A DNA stretch of 64,000 nt from assembly GCF_900021155.1 (NCBI RefSeq), contig NZ_FCNT01000050.1:1-64000 (forward strand). The letters run 5' to 3'. Shown piece after piece: positions 1-7,838 of the stretch. The position numbers were made by a program, and so were the translations under genes. The DNA is from Alistipes sp. CHKCI003 (GTDB lineage: Bacteria; Bacteroidota; Bacteroidia; Bacteroidales; Rikenellaceae). Numbering within the stretch: position 1 is the first letter of the stretch; each line of letters starts with the position of its first letter. Under the pieces are notes generated by a model that worked only from the letters and a program-made list of their open reading frames with translations, was not told the DNA's origin and ran no database searches.

Positions 1-141
1 GTATTTCGTCTTGTTTTCGTTCGGTACGGTTTTGCATCGTTCGCAGCGGCGCGTGCTGCCGGATCGGTTCTCGGACGCTGCCGGATCGCGGAGGCCGGAT
101 GCATGCCTCGCGGGGAGGCGGCGCGGCGAATGCGGCGGCGC

Positions 142-777
142 TCAGCGGATGTCGAAGTCGAGCAGCGTGCGCCCTTCGAGTGCGGCGCGCAGGTTGTCGC
201 CCGCACGAACGGGCCCCACTCCGGCGGGCGTACCCGTAAAGAGCAGGTCGCCCATGCGGAGCGTGAGGAATTGCGAGACGTGGGCGATGAGGCGGTCGAC
301 GCCGAAGAGCATTTCGCCCGTGAAACCCGACTGCCGCGTGAGGCCGTTGACTGCGAGCTCGAAGTGCAGGTTCTGCACCTCGCCGCCCAGCTCTGCGAGC
401 GGTACGAACAGCGGGGCGACGGCCGCCGAGCGGTCGAATGCCTTGGCCGCTTCCCACGGCAGCCCGCCGGCGACGGCCTCGCGCTGGAGGTCGCGGGCCG
501 TGAAGTCGATGCCCAGACCTACCTCGTGGTAGTAGCGGTGGGCGAAACGCTCTTCGATGCACTTCCCGACGCGGTCGATCCGCACCACGAGTTCGCACTC
601 GTAGTGCACCTCCTGCGAGAAGCGGGGAATGTAGAAGGGATCGTTGTTGCGCAGCAGCGCCGTGTCGGGTTTGAGGAACCAGACCGGAGCGGCGGGGCGT
701 GCGGTGCCGCCGCCCGTCCCGCGGGACAGTTCGTCGATGTGCGCCGCGTAGTTGCGGCCGATGCAGATGATTTTCAT
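142..777 (-). CDS. fumarylacetoacetate hydrolase (FAH) family protein
   Basis: This 211-aa protein matches the C-terminal catalytic domain of the FAH family, whose members cleave or decarboxylate C-C bonds in 2-keto acid type substrates with a divalent metal. The N-terminus MKIICIGRNYAAHI is the usual start of compact single-domain members. The acidic metal-binding pair is visible as HYECEL (E60, E62), followed by GLGIDFTARDLQ with D91. The length is typical for the short form. Its start codon shares four bases with the stop of the upstream GNAT gene, so the two are translationally coupled. The true substrate cannot be read from sequence; a broad catabolic or oxaloacetate/acylpyruvate-like hydrolase role is family knowledge only. 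Confidence 0.88.
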   Translation of the reverse strand: MKIICIGRNYAAHIDELSRGTGGGTARPAAPVWFLKPDTALLRNNDPFYIPRFSQEVHYECELVVRIDRVGKCIEERFAHRYYHEVGLGIDFTARDLQREAVAGGLPWEAAKAFDRSAAVAPLFVPLAELGGEVQNLHFELAVNGLTRQSGFTGEMLFGVDRLIAHVSQFLTLRMGDLLFTGTPAGVGPVRAGDNLRAALEGRTLLDFDIR

Positions 778-1280
778 GGCTCTTCGAATGCGATGGTCGT
801 ATGAGTGCCGGCGAGTGCTCCCGGTACGAGCTCCAGCACTTGCACGTACTCGTCGGGAATGCCGTTCGTGTTCCGAATGCCCAGCTCCGTGCTCCGCCGG
901 AAGCCGAACCGTCCGTAGTAGGCCGGGTCGCCCACCAGCACGACGGCCTGTTCCTCCCGGCCGCAGGCCTTGCGGAGCGCTTCGCGGACGAGTGCCGCGC
1001 CGATGCCCCGGCTCCGGCAGTCGAGGACGACCGAAAGCGGGGCCAGCAGCAGGACGGGCGTTCCGTCGCGGAGCGTCGTGCGGGTCAGCATCGTGTGGCC
1101 GATCAGGCGCCCTTCCTCTTCGGCGACGAGAGCCAGAGAGGGAATGTAACCGCCGGCCGCCCGCAGGCGATCGGTGAAATCCTGCTCTTTGCCGTCGGAG
1201 ACCTTCGCCGTGCGGAAAGCCTCCTCGACGAGGCGGTGAATCGCCGGAAACTCCTCCGGCCGTTCGGGACGTATCGTCAT
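774..1280 (-). CDS. GNAT family N-acetyltransferase
   Basis: This 168-aa protein has the GNAT fold, which transfers an acetyl group from acetyl-CoA to an amine. The acetyl-CoA pyrophosphate-binding loop is RSRGIGAAL at residues 89-97, preceded by the beta strand LLLAPLSVVLD. The segment YYGRFGFRRS (121-130) is the usual GNAT C-terminal motif and resembles YhbS-like members. It overlaps the FAH gene by ATGA and probably forms a two-gene unit with it. The acceptor substrate is not identifiable. No Bacteroidetes -7 promoter element was evident just upstream. Confidence 0.88.
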   Translation of the reverse strand: MTIRPERPEEFPAIHRLVEEAFRTAKVSDGKEQDFTDRLRAAGGYIPSLALVAEEEGRLIGHTMLTRTTLRDGTPVLLLAPLSVVLDCRSRGIGAALVREALRKACGREEQAVVLVGDPAYYGRFGFRRSTELGIRNTNGIPDEYVQVLELVPGALAGTHTTIAFEEP

Positions 1281-1406
1281 GACTTGCGTTTTTTACGGTT
1301 TTTGACGTCGTATTTCAGCGATGCGTATGCGGCGCCCGCGATCGGCGTCGGAATGGGGAGCCGCAGACAGACTGCCGCTGCACGATGACGGGCGTCTTCC
1401 GGCCTC

Positions 1407-1715
1407 TCATCTGTTTTTATCGTATGTTTCGATCCGTGCGGCGATCGCGATTGTGCCGACCGGCAGCACGATCCATCCGAGCACGGTCAGCGTCGTCTCG
1501 TCGACTCCCGTGCAGTGCGGCAGGCAGGCTCCCGGCCCGATCAGGAGCGCGAGCGCCAACATTCCGAGCGAGCCCGTGCGGCGCACCCGCCGAAGATCGA
1601 CCTTCGCGAGCCGCTCCTTCGGATAGTGGCGCAGCGTCGGGATCGACTGCGGGCGCAGGTAGACGAGTGCCGCGACGAGCAGCAGCAGACCGGAGATCAG
1701 GTAGTGTACGCCCAT
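1407..1715 (-). CDS. small integral membrane protein, unrecognised
   Basis: This 102-aa protein has three hydrophobic segments: about residues 4-19, 48-65 and 76-92. Between the first two lies a basic loop (HYPKERLAKVDLRRVRRTG), which suggests a cytoplasmic side. It begins 10 bases beyond the stop of lpxB, in the same direction, so it is probably the last gene of the lpxB transcript. I do not recognise the family with confidence; small DUF3784-like membrane proteins have a similar size and layout. No function is assigned. Confidence 0.72.
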   Translation of the reverse strand: MGVHYLISGLLLLVAALVYLRPQSIPTLRHYPKERLAKVDLRRVRRTGSLGMLALALLIGPGACLPHCTGVDETTLTVLGWIVLPVGTIAIAARIETYDKNR

Positions 1716-1725
1716 TGCTGCCGGT

Positions 1726-2862
1726 TTATTTTTCGTGCCTCGACAACTCCTCCACCATCCGCCGCGCGAAACGGTCGCTGGCGCCGGCCGGGCCGATGAT
1801 GCTGCGCAGCTCGTCGAAATCGGCGAGCATCTTGGCCCTTCCGGCGCCTCCGGCGACGATGGCCCTCAGTTCGCGTTCGGCCCGTGCGATGTCGAGGTCC
1901 GACTGGATGATCTCGCGCACCGATTCGCGCCCGAGGTTTAGGTTCACCAGCGAGACGTAGGGCACCTTCAGCACGTAGGGCCGGAGCTTGACCTGAAGCC
2001 ACAGCGTGCGGTAGACCACCACTTCGGGGATGCCCAGCAGAGCCGTTTCGAGGGTCGCTGTGCCCGACGTAACCACGGCGGCTTCGGCCGCGTGGAGCGT
2101 TTCGTAGGTCCGGTCGCAAACGTAGCGTATGCCGCTGCCCGCGAGATAAGGTTCGTAAAGCGAGCGGTCGAGCCACGAGACGCCCGCGACGACGAACTGG
2201 CGGTCGGGGAACTTGCGAGCCAGCGCCGCCATCAGCGGCAGGTTGTCGCGGATCTCGCCCTTGCGGCTGCCGGCCAGCAGGGCGACGATCGGGCGCCGGT
2301 CGAGTCCGTGCTCGCGCCGGAACGCTTCGCCCGAGGGGAGCGACGGCCGCCGCGCCTCGATGGCGTCGACGAGCGGATTGCCCTCGAAGACCGGACGTAT
2401 GCCCTTCGCAGGGAAATACTTCGTTTCGAACGGAAAGATGACGAACAGGCGGTCCACATAGCGGCGGATCGCCTTCACGCGGTGCTCGCGCCATGCCCAG
2501 ACCTTCGGGGCGATGTAGTAGAATACGCGGAGGCCCTGCCCGTGGGCCCAGCGGGCCATCTTCATGTTGAAGCCGGGGTAGTCCACGAGGATCAGCACGT
2601 CGGGACCGTAGGCCGCCACGTCGTCCCGGCATTCGCGCATCTGGCGGCGGATGGTCCCGAGGTTGCGCAGGACCTGCACGATTCCGAAGAACGAGGTTTC
2701 GCGGTAGTGTTTCACGAGGTTCCGGCGACCGCCGGCAGCGGCCATCTTGTCGCCGCCCCAGAAACGGAATGCGGCTTCGGGGTCGGCTTTTTTCAGCCCT
2801 TCGATCAGATTCGCGCCGTGCAGGTCGCCCGAGGGCTCGCCTGCTATGAGGTAGTATTTCAT
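1726..2862 (-). CDS. lpxB: lipid-A-disaccharide synthase
   Basis: LpxB joins UDP-2,3-diacylglucosamine to lipid X to form the lipid A disaccharide at the inner membrane. The 378-aa product opens with MKYYLIAGEPSGDLHGANL, the LpxB signature, and carries the conserved FWGGDKM block. It continues through ILVDYPGFNMKMARWA, YYIAPKVWAWREHR and the C-terminal nucleotide-sugar site VVTSGTATLETAL. An in-frame ATG 15 codons upstream exists, but the conserved N-terminus begins at 2862, so that start is preferred. It lies 52 bases after trmD on the same strand, and the small membrane gene follows it. Confidence 0.97.
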   Translation of the reverse strand: MKYYLIAGEPSGDLHGANLIEGLKKADPEAAFRFWGGDKMAAAGGRRNLVKHYRETSFFGIVQVLRNLGTIRRQMRECRDDVAAYGPDVLILVDYPGFNMKMARWAHGQGLRVFYYIAPKVWAWREHRVKAIRRYVDRLFVIFPFETKYFPAKGIRPVFEGNPLVDAIEARRPSLPSGEAFRREHGLDRRPIVALLAGSRKGEIRDNLPLMAALARKFPDRQFVVAGVSWLDRSLYEPYLAGSGIRYVCDRTYETLHAAEAAVVTSGTATLETALLGIPEVVVYRTLWLQVKLRPYVLKVPYVSLVNLNLGRESVREIIQSDLDIARAERELRAIVAGGAGRAKMLADFDELRSIIGPAGASDRFARRMVEELSRHEK

Positions 2863-2914
2863 CGGTTTCGGTGTTGTTGAACGGAACTTTGCACTTCGGG
2901 AGAACATTCGTCGG

Positions 2915-3592
2915 CTACTCTTCGAGCAGGTCGGGCCGCAGGCGGCGGGTGCGCTCCCATGCCTCGTCGTCCTGCCACTTTTCGATCTGCGCGAAGTTGC
3001 CCGACAGCAGCACGTCGGGCACCCGCCAGCCGCGGAACTCCGCGGGCCTCGTGTAGACGGGCGGCGCCAGCAGGTTGTCTTGGAAACAGTCCGTGAGGGC
3101 CGAGGCTTCGTCGCCGATGGCGCCGGGGACGAGCCGCACCACCGAGTCGGCGATGATGCAGGCGGCCAGCTCGCCGCCCGTGAGGACGTAGTCGCCGATG
3201 GAGATTTCGCGCGTTACGAGGTGTTCGCGGATGCGGTGGTCGATCCCCTTGTAGTGGCCGCAGAGGATGACGATGTTTTCGAGCGTCGAGAGGCGGTTGG
3301 CCTCGCGCTGGTCGTAGCGTATGCCGTCGGGCGAGGTGTAGATGATCTCGTCGTAGGTGCGTTCGGCTTGCAGTTTCTCGACCAGTTCGAAGACGGGCTC
3401 GGGCTTCATCACCATGCCCGCCTCGCCGCCGAAGGGGTAGTCGTCGGTGGTCTTGCGGCGGTCGTGGGCGTAGTCGTGCAGGTTGTGGACGACGATCCGC
3501 ACGAGCCCTTTGGCCTGTGCGCGCTTGAGGATCGATTCGTTGAGGGGCGATGCGAGCAGCTCCGGAACGGAAGAGATGATGTCTATGCGCAT
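2915..3592 (-). CDS. trmD: tRNA (guanine(37)-N1)-methyltransferase
   Basis: TrmD methylates G37 next to the anticodon of tRNAs reading CNN codons and prevents frameshifting. The 225-aa protein starts [13 protein letters not shown]. It has the SPOUT trefoil-knot SAM site [12 protein letters not shown] followed by [16 protein letters not shown], with the C-terminal domain ending in [17 protein letters not shown], all diagnostic. The frame stays open far upstream, but the conserved start is at 3592. It overlaps the FkbM methyltransferase gene by 10 bases, so the two are coupled. Confidence 0.97.
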   Translation of the reverse strand: MRIDIISSVPELLASPLNESILKRAQAKGLVRIVVHNLHDYAHDRRKTTDDYPFGGEAGMVMKPEPVFELVEKLQAERTYDEIIYTSPDGIRYDQREANRLSTLENIVILCGHYKGIDHRIREHLVTREISIGDYVLTGGELAACIIADSVVRLVPGAIGDEASALTDCFQDNLLAPPVYTRPAEFRGWRVPDVLLSGNFAQIEKWQDDEAWERTRRLRPDLLEE

Positions 3593-4332
3593 GATCGGGA
3601 TGTTTGTCGGGGGCGGAATATGATGTCTTTGGTGCTCTCGGGCGCGAGCGGCACTTCGCGGCCGCGGTCGAGCGTGAAGCAGTCGTAGCCCAGATCGGTG
3701 AAGAGGCGGACGATCCGCGGGCGGTTGTCGCCGCCCGTCTCGCAGAGGACCGTGGGGCGGAAGCGGGCGAGCAGGGGGCGCAGCTCTTCGAGGACGACCG
3801 TCTCGTAGCCCTCGATGTCGCATTTGACGAAGTCGAGCCGTTCGAGCGATCCGAAAAGCGCGCTGCCGCGACGCATCCGGGCCGTGAACTCCACCGCTGC
3901 GGGGCGGTCCGTGTCGTTCACGAAGTTCTGACCGGTACCGAAATAGCCTGTCGTCCGTGCTGAGTCGTTGCCCATGCGGATCGTTCGGTCCTCGGTGCCG
4001 AGCGCAAAGGGGAGGATCTCGGCGTTGCGGCATCGGCGGAGGTTGCGGCGCAGGACCGCGAGGATCGGCGGCACGGGCTCCACGGCGTAGACCTTGCCCG
4101 CGGGACCCGCGAGTTCGGAGAGCGGACGGGCGTAGTAGCCGAGGTTGGCGCCGATGTCGATGCAGACGTCGCCCGCACGGACGAGTTGCGGCAGATGGTA
4201 GACGTATTCCGTGGCGGCGGCGCGGCGGCCGATGCCGAGGCGATAGGCGAGGAAGAAGAGGCGGCTCACCGTGTGCAGGTAACCTTCGAGCGGCAGGGTC
4301 TTGTAGAGGATTTTATGCAGGAGGGTCTTCAT
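3583..4332 (-). CDS. FkbM family methyltransferase
   Basis: This is a 249-aa class I SAM-dependent methyltransferase of the FkbM family, whose members usually O-methylate sugars or secondary metabolites. The SAM-binding glycine motif is [14 protein letters not shown] (about 55-68), followed by [10 protein letters not shown]. The FkbM-type acidic motif [10 protein letters not shown] is at 168-177. The acceptor is unknown; a glycan substrate would fit the neighbouring envelope gene lpxB, but that is inference. It begins 6 bases beyond the aspartyl protease stop and overlaps trmD. Confidence 0.88.
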   Translation of the reverse strand: MKTLLHKILYKTLPLEGYLHTVSRLFFLAYRLGIGRRAAATEYVYHLPQLVRAGDVCIDIGANLGYYARPLSELAGPAGKVYAVEPVPPILAVLRRNLRRCRNAEILPFALGTEDRTIRMGNDSARTTGYFGTGQNFVNDTDRPAAVEFTARMRRGSALFGSLERLDFVKCDIEGYETVVLEELRPLLARFRPTVLCETGGDNRPRIVRLFTDLGYDCFTLDRGREVPLAPESTKDIIFRPRQTSRSCA

Positions 4333-4338
4333 AGGCGG

Positions 4339-5646
4339 TCATTCGGTGCGGACGAACATGCGGCCGAGGTCTATGACGACGGCGTCGCAGGCCGTGAGGA
4401 AATCCACGCCCAGCGACCCGTCTTCATTGCCGCGCTGCGCGTCCATCTCCTTGCCGCGCAGGGTTACGGCGATGTCGCGGAGCGTAACGGGCCGTGCGCC
4501 GCAGCAGAGCGTGATATGCGGCAGGATGCGGACTTCGAGTTCGCGGGTGCCGCCGAAACCGCCCTGCGTGGAGGTCGTGCGGCGGCCGGCACGGCGCACG
4601 GCGCGGCGGTGTCTGTCGTAATAGCGGGACGAGAGGGTGCTCTTCACGTTGCCCGTGTCGAAATGGAGGCGGAGCCGCTCGCCGTTATGCGTGCAGTAGA
4701 GGTGGTATTGCCCGCCGTCGAACCCGAGATTCGGAGAGGGGGGCTCCGGCGAAGGCTCCGCGGGCAGGACGATCCGGCCGTTCCGCGCTTCGATGCGCAC
4801 CTCGCCCATGGCGCGGATGACGTCCGATCCCAGCACGGCCTCCGCCAACCCCTCTTCGCCGTTGTCCGAAATGGAGGGGGCGACGAGGAACGTGGGGTGC
4901 AGGACGAGCAGTTCGCCGATGCGCAGCGAGTCCGCCACGCCGATCCGGACGTAGGAGGTGGTCATGCCCGTAACGGGTACCGAATCGGCGACGATGCGCA
5001 CGCCGAGCCGTCGGGCGGCCCGAAGGGTGAGGAAGTTGCTGCCGCTGCATCCCGTGTCGAAGATGAAGGGTTCGGTGCAGCCGTTCGCTTCCGCTTCGAC
5101 GAGCAGGTGTTCGCCGCGGCCTACTTTGCGGAGCTCCGCGTGAATCGCGGTCTCCGCCGCCGGCCGCCGGAGCGTCGTCGCGGGCCATGCAGCGAGGGCC
5201 GACATCCAGCGGTCGAATGCTTCGAGCGAACGCCGCGCTTCGGCGGCGCCGTCCGGGAGCTGCCCGATCAGGGCGCGGATCGCCCGGGAGGCGCCCGCAT
5301 AGTCGTCGAGCGCCCGAAAGTTGTGGATGGCGAGGCTCCGCATGCCGAGCAGGGTTTCCGGTCCCAGCTCCTCCGCATATTCGTCCAGACGGGCGATGGC
5401 TTCGTTGCTTCGGGCGAAACGGCCTCCGTGATGGGCCGTGAGCGCATCCGAGAGAAGTGCGAGCGGCGGTGGCAGCGAGTCCCGCAGAGCGGGAAGTAGT
5501 TCTTGCAGCGTCAGGCAGTCGCCGGCGTCGAGGAGTGCCGCGACCTGCCGTGCGGCTTCCGCCGCGGACGGCGGGGCTTTCGCTTCGGCCGGAGACGGAG
5601 CGGCGCAGACGAGCAGCAGAGCCAGACAGACGAGGAGGTTTTTCAT
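4339..5646 (-). CDS. secreted retropepsin-like aspartyl protease with two DTG motifs
   Basis: The 435-aa protein has a signal peptide (MKNLLVCLALLLVCAAPSPAEA), so it should be exported to the periplasm or surface. Residues about 25-160 form an alpha-helical N-terminal region. A first aspartic-protease motif FIFDTGCSGSNF lies at 194-205 and a second, LHFDTGNVKSTL, at 327-338. Each is followed by a flap- and barrel-like strand region. The two DTG triads in one chain suggest a single polypeptide could supply both catalytic aspartates, which retropepsins normally get by dimerising. The start at 5646 is followed directly by the signal peptide; the frame is open far upstream without a sensible protein. 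Substrate unknown. Confidence 0.85.
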   Translation of the reverse strand: MKNLLVCLALLLVCAAPSPAEAKAPPSAAEAARQVAALLDAGDCLTLQELLPALRDSLPPPLALLSDALTAHHGGRFARSNEAIARLDEYAEELGPETLLGMRSLAIHNFRALDDYAGASRAIRALIGQLPDGAAEARRSLEAFDRWMSALAAWPATTLRRPAAETAIHAELRKVGRGEHLLVEAEANGCTEPFIFDTGCSGSNFLTLRAARRLGVRIVADSVPVTGMTTSYVRIGVADSLRIGELLVLHPTFLVAPSISDNGEEGLAEAVLGSDVIRAMGEVRIEARNGRIVLPAEPSPEPPSPNLGFDGGQYHLYCTHNGERLRLHFDTGNVKSTLSSRYYDRHRRAVRRAGRRTTSTQGGFGGTRELEVRILPHITLCCGARPVTLRDIAVTLRGKEMDAQRGNEDGSLGVDFLTACDAVVIDLGRMFVRTE

Positions 5647-5669
5647 GGGTCGGACGTTTCGGTGCAGGA

Positions 5670-6338
5670 TCAGTTCCGGTAGTTCACTTCGTCGTTGAGC
5701 ACCTCGACGATGAACGGGTTGTAGAGCAATTCGTGGCCGATGGTCGACTCGGGGCCGTGGCCCGGACAGATGCGCACCTCCTCGCCGAGGGGTACGATCC
5801 GGTCGAGGATCGAGCGCATGATCCACGAGTAGTCGCCGCCCGGCAGATCCGTGCGGCCGATGCTTTCGCGGAAGAGGGTGTCGCCCGTGAAGAGCGTCTT
5901 CGACTCCGGTTCGTAGAGCGAGACGTGTCCGGGCGTGTGCCCCGGAGTGGGGATGACCTGCAATGACGTGCGCCCGAAGCGGATTTCGGGCTCCTCGTCG
6001 AGGTCGAGGTCGACCGAAGGCATGGCACCGACCTTCACGCCGTAGACCGTGCTGCCCGTCTCGGCTCCGTCGAGCAGGAATCGGTCCTTCGACGAGAGGG
6101 CGAAGGGGATGCCGTAGGTGCGCCTGAGCCACTCCACTCCGAGCACGTGGTCGAAGTGTCCGTGGGTGTTGACCGCCGCGACGGGCTTCAGTCCGTGCTG
6201 TTCGATGAAGTTCCGCAGGGCGGCGTTTTCGCGCTCCGTGGAGTTTCCGGCGTCGACGACGACGCATTCGAGCGTGTCGTCCCAGACGACATAGGTGTTC
6301 TCCTGTATGGGGTTGAAGGTCAGGCAAGCTGTTTTCAT
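5670..6338 (-). CDS. MBL-fold metallo-hydrolase, glyoxalase II-like
   Basis: This 222-aa enzyme has the metallo-beta-lactamase fold. The dinuclear metal motif is THGHFDH (58-64), followed by the later ligands TPGHTPGHVSLY, FTGDTLF and ICPGHGPEST. The overall order matches the glyoxalase II / YcbL subgroup, thioester hydrolases acting in the cytoplasm. It starts with MKTACLTFNPIQENTY, a usual opening for this group. A -7 promoter element lies about 116 bases upstream of the start codon, and the leader contains a C8 run. It reads towards the aspartyl protease gene, with a 23-base gap. Confidence 0.92.
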   Translation of the reverse strand: MKTACLTFNPIQENTYVVWDDTLECVVVDAGNSTERENAALRNFIEQHGLKPVAAVNTHGHFDHVLGVEWLRRTYGIPFALSSKDRFLLDGAETGSTVYGVKVGAMPSVDLDLDEEPEIRFGRTSLQVIPTPGHTPGHVSLYEPESKTLFTGDTLFRESIGRTDLPGGDYSWIMRSILDRIVPLGEEVRICPGHGPESTIGHELLYNPFIVEVLNDEVNYRN

Positions 6339-6453
6339 GGTCCGTTGATTTAGCGTGAAACGTTCTGTTCCCCGGGCCGTTTTCTCGTCTGCCCCCCCCT
6401 CCCGGCAGGTCCGGATTGCGCGCAGCTCGTCGAAAACGCCCGAATAGTGCATG

Positions 6454-6461
6454 CAAAGATA
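6454..6461 (-). promoter_or_regulatory. -7 promoter element of the MBL hydrolase
   Basis: On the minus strand the sequence is TATCTTTG, a full match to the Bacteroidetes -7 consensus. It points to the MBL hydrolase at 6338 and would give a leader of about 110 bases. No clear TTTG -33 box is present at the usual spacing. It lies 22 bases from a plus-strand element, so the two genes are divergently transcribed. Confidence 0.6.
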
Positions 6462-6482
6462 GTGCTTTTTGCGGGAATTTGC

Positions 6483-6490
6483 TACCTTTA
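6483..6490 (+). promoter_or_regulatory. -7 promoter element of the lipoprotein gene
   Basis: TACCTTTA is one base from the TAnnTTTG consensus and stands 39 bases before the start codon at 6529. The arrangement with the minus-strand element at 6454 makes a compact divergent promoter region. Confidence 0.5.
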
Positions 6491-6528
6491 CGCTCCGAAG
6501 GCGGTTGCCTTCGTATAGATCGGAGCTT

Positions 6529-7665
6529 ATGAGACTGTTGTTTGCGAAAATTGCCGCCGCGCTGACTGCGGCCGCCGCACTGGCGGGGTGTTCCCTGCTG
6601 AAGTTGCATATCGACACGGGCGATCCGCTGCCGAAAGAGGATGTCGAAGCGCGTCTGATGACCCGCGGCTTCTACTACGATCTGTCGGACGGAATCGTGC
6701 GCGCGGCCGACTCCATCGCTGCGGCGACGCCCGATCCGCGAATCAAGATGCGGACGATCCGCTGGAAGATGCAGGCCACGCGGGCGGCCGTGTCGGCCGC
6801 CATGCAGCCCATTCCCGAGGTGTCGCTGGCCGATACGTGGATTCTGTGCCGCCGCATGGACGAGGCGTTCGCCGCGGCGCCCGACTCGCTGCTCTTCGGG
6901 GCGTACAGCCCGCTGGCGCGGGCGGCCGCGAAGCGGTTCGCCGGGCGTGTGGATACGCTGGCCCGAGACGTGCTCGCGGCCGACCGCTATGCGCTGATGA
7001 GCCGTTTCGTCGGTGAGTACATGGCGGCGAATCCTCCGGCCGAGGCGGATGTGGAGCCGGCCAATACGACCTTGGCGTGGGTGCGTTTTCTGAAGGCCAA
7101 CGGCGTGGAGCACGCCTATGCCGCGGGGTCGATTTCGGAGGTGCTCGCCGACATGAGCGACCGCGTGGGCGGACAGACCCAGCAGATGGCCGCTTCGCTG
7201 GGGTGGTCGAAGGATTTGCTCGAACTGAGGCTGGAGCAGGACAGCGTCCGGACGCAGATCGGCCGTCAGCTCGACAGCCTCGACCGCAACTTCCGGCGGA
7301 TCGTCCTCGTGATGGAGCACATCCCGCAGATTTCCGATGCCGTGGTCGGTTCGCTGAACGAACAGGTGCAGAGCCTCATCGGTACGATGAACGCCTCGGT
7401 GGACCATGCGTTTTTCAATTTCGACCGCCAGCGCGACGAGTTGCAGCGCTACGTTTCGGTCGAACGGGAGACGCTCGTGCGCGAGCTGCACGCTGCGGCC
7501 GACGATGCGATCCGCACCACGCTCGACGGGGTCCCGTCGCTCGTGGGCAAGGTGGTCGGATGGCTCATTCTGCTCGGGACGGTGGTGCTCGGCGTCCCCT
7601 TCGCGCTCGGGTTCTGGCTGGGCAGCGTGCGGACGCGGGCCAAGGAGAGACGGATGCGCGGTTGA
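6529..7665 (+). CDS. putative lipoprotein with C-terminal membrane helix, unrecognised
   Basis: The 378-aa product begins with a lipoprotein signal (MRLLFAKIAAALTAAAALAGC; lipobox LAGC). The middle is mostly alpha-helical and charged, with a long amphipathic stretch (about residues 210-330) rich in coiled-coil-like heptads. A hydrophobic segment near the C-terminus (GWLILLGTVVLGVPFALGFWL) is followed by a basic tail. A lipid anchor at one end and a membrane helix at the other would let it span the periplasm. I do not recognise the family. The start is chosen for its signal peptide and for the promoter 39 bases upstream. Confidence 0.75.
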   Translation: MRLLFAKIAAALTAAAALAGCSLLKLHIDTGDPLPKEDVEARLMTRGFYYDLSDGIVRAADSIAAATPDPRIKMRTIRWKMQATRAAVSAAMQPIPEVSLADTWILCRRMDEAFAAAPDSLLFGAYSPLARAAAKRFAGRVDTLARDVLAADRYALMSRFVGEYMAANPPAEADVEPANTTLAWVRFLKANGVEHAYAAGSISEVLADMSDRVGGQTQQMAASLGWSKDLLELRLEQDSVRTQIGRQLDSLDRNFRRIVLVMEHIPQISDAVVGSLNEQVQSLIGTMNASVDHAFFNFDRQRDELQRYVSVERETLVRELHAAADDAIRTTLDGVPSLVGKVVGWLILLGTVVLGVPFALGFWLGSVRTRAKERRMRG

Positions 7666-7730
7666 AGGCCGAGTGCCGGTGAAGAAGTGGGTCGAGGAGG
7701 CGGCCGGGCGGGCGGCCGCATCCCGTCGTT

Positions 7731-7755
7731 CGGCGGCGTCCGCCGCCGGTTTTTT
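7731..7755 (+). terminator. intrinsic terminator after the lipoprotein gene
   Basis: CGGCGGC pairs with GCCGCCG around a 4-base loop (7 bp) and is followed, after one G, by six T. It ends the lipoprotein transcript before rlmD. Confidence 0.7.
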
Positions 7756-7810
7756 GGGCGGATGAAACGAAAAAGCGGGCGGCGTCCGCGGCCGGACGGG
7801 GGATTGTTGT

Positions 7811-7818
7811 TACCTTTG
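7811..7818 (+). promoter_or_regulatory. -7 promoter element of rlmD
   Basis: TACCTTTG fully matches the -7 consensus and lies 21 bases before the rlmD start codon, giving a leader of roughly 13-16 bases. Confidence 0.65.
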
Positions 7819-7838
7819 CGGGTGAAATCCGAGGTACT

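Noticed and set aside
1321-1960. Open plus-strand frames between the GNAT gene and lpxB
   Set aside because: They run antisense to clear genes, are Arg/Pro/Ala-rich and contain no motif; they are mirror frames caused by high GC content.
6617-7491. Minus-strand extension of the aspartyl protease frame over more than 1000 codons
   Set aside because: The true start with signal peptide is at 5646. The rest is antisense to the plus-strand lipoprotein and has no family signal.
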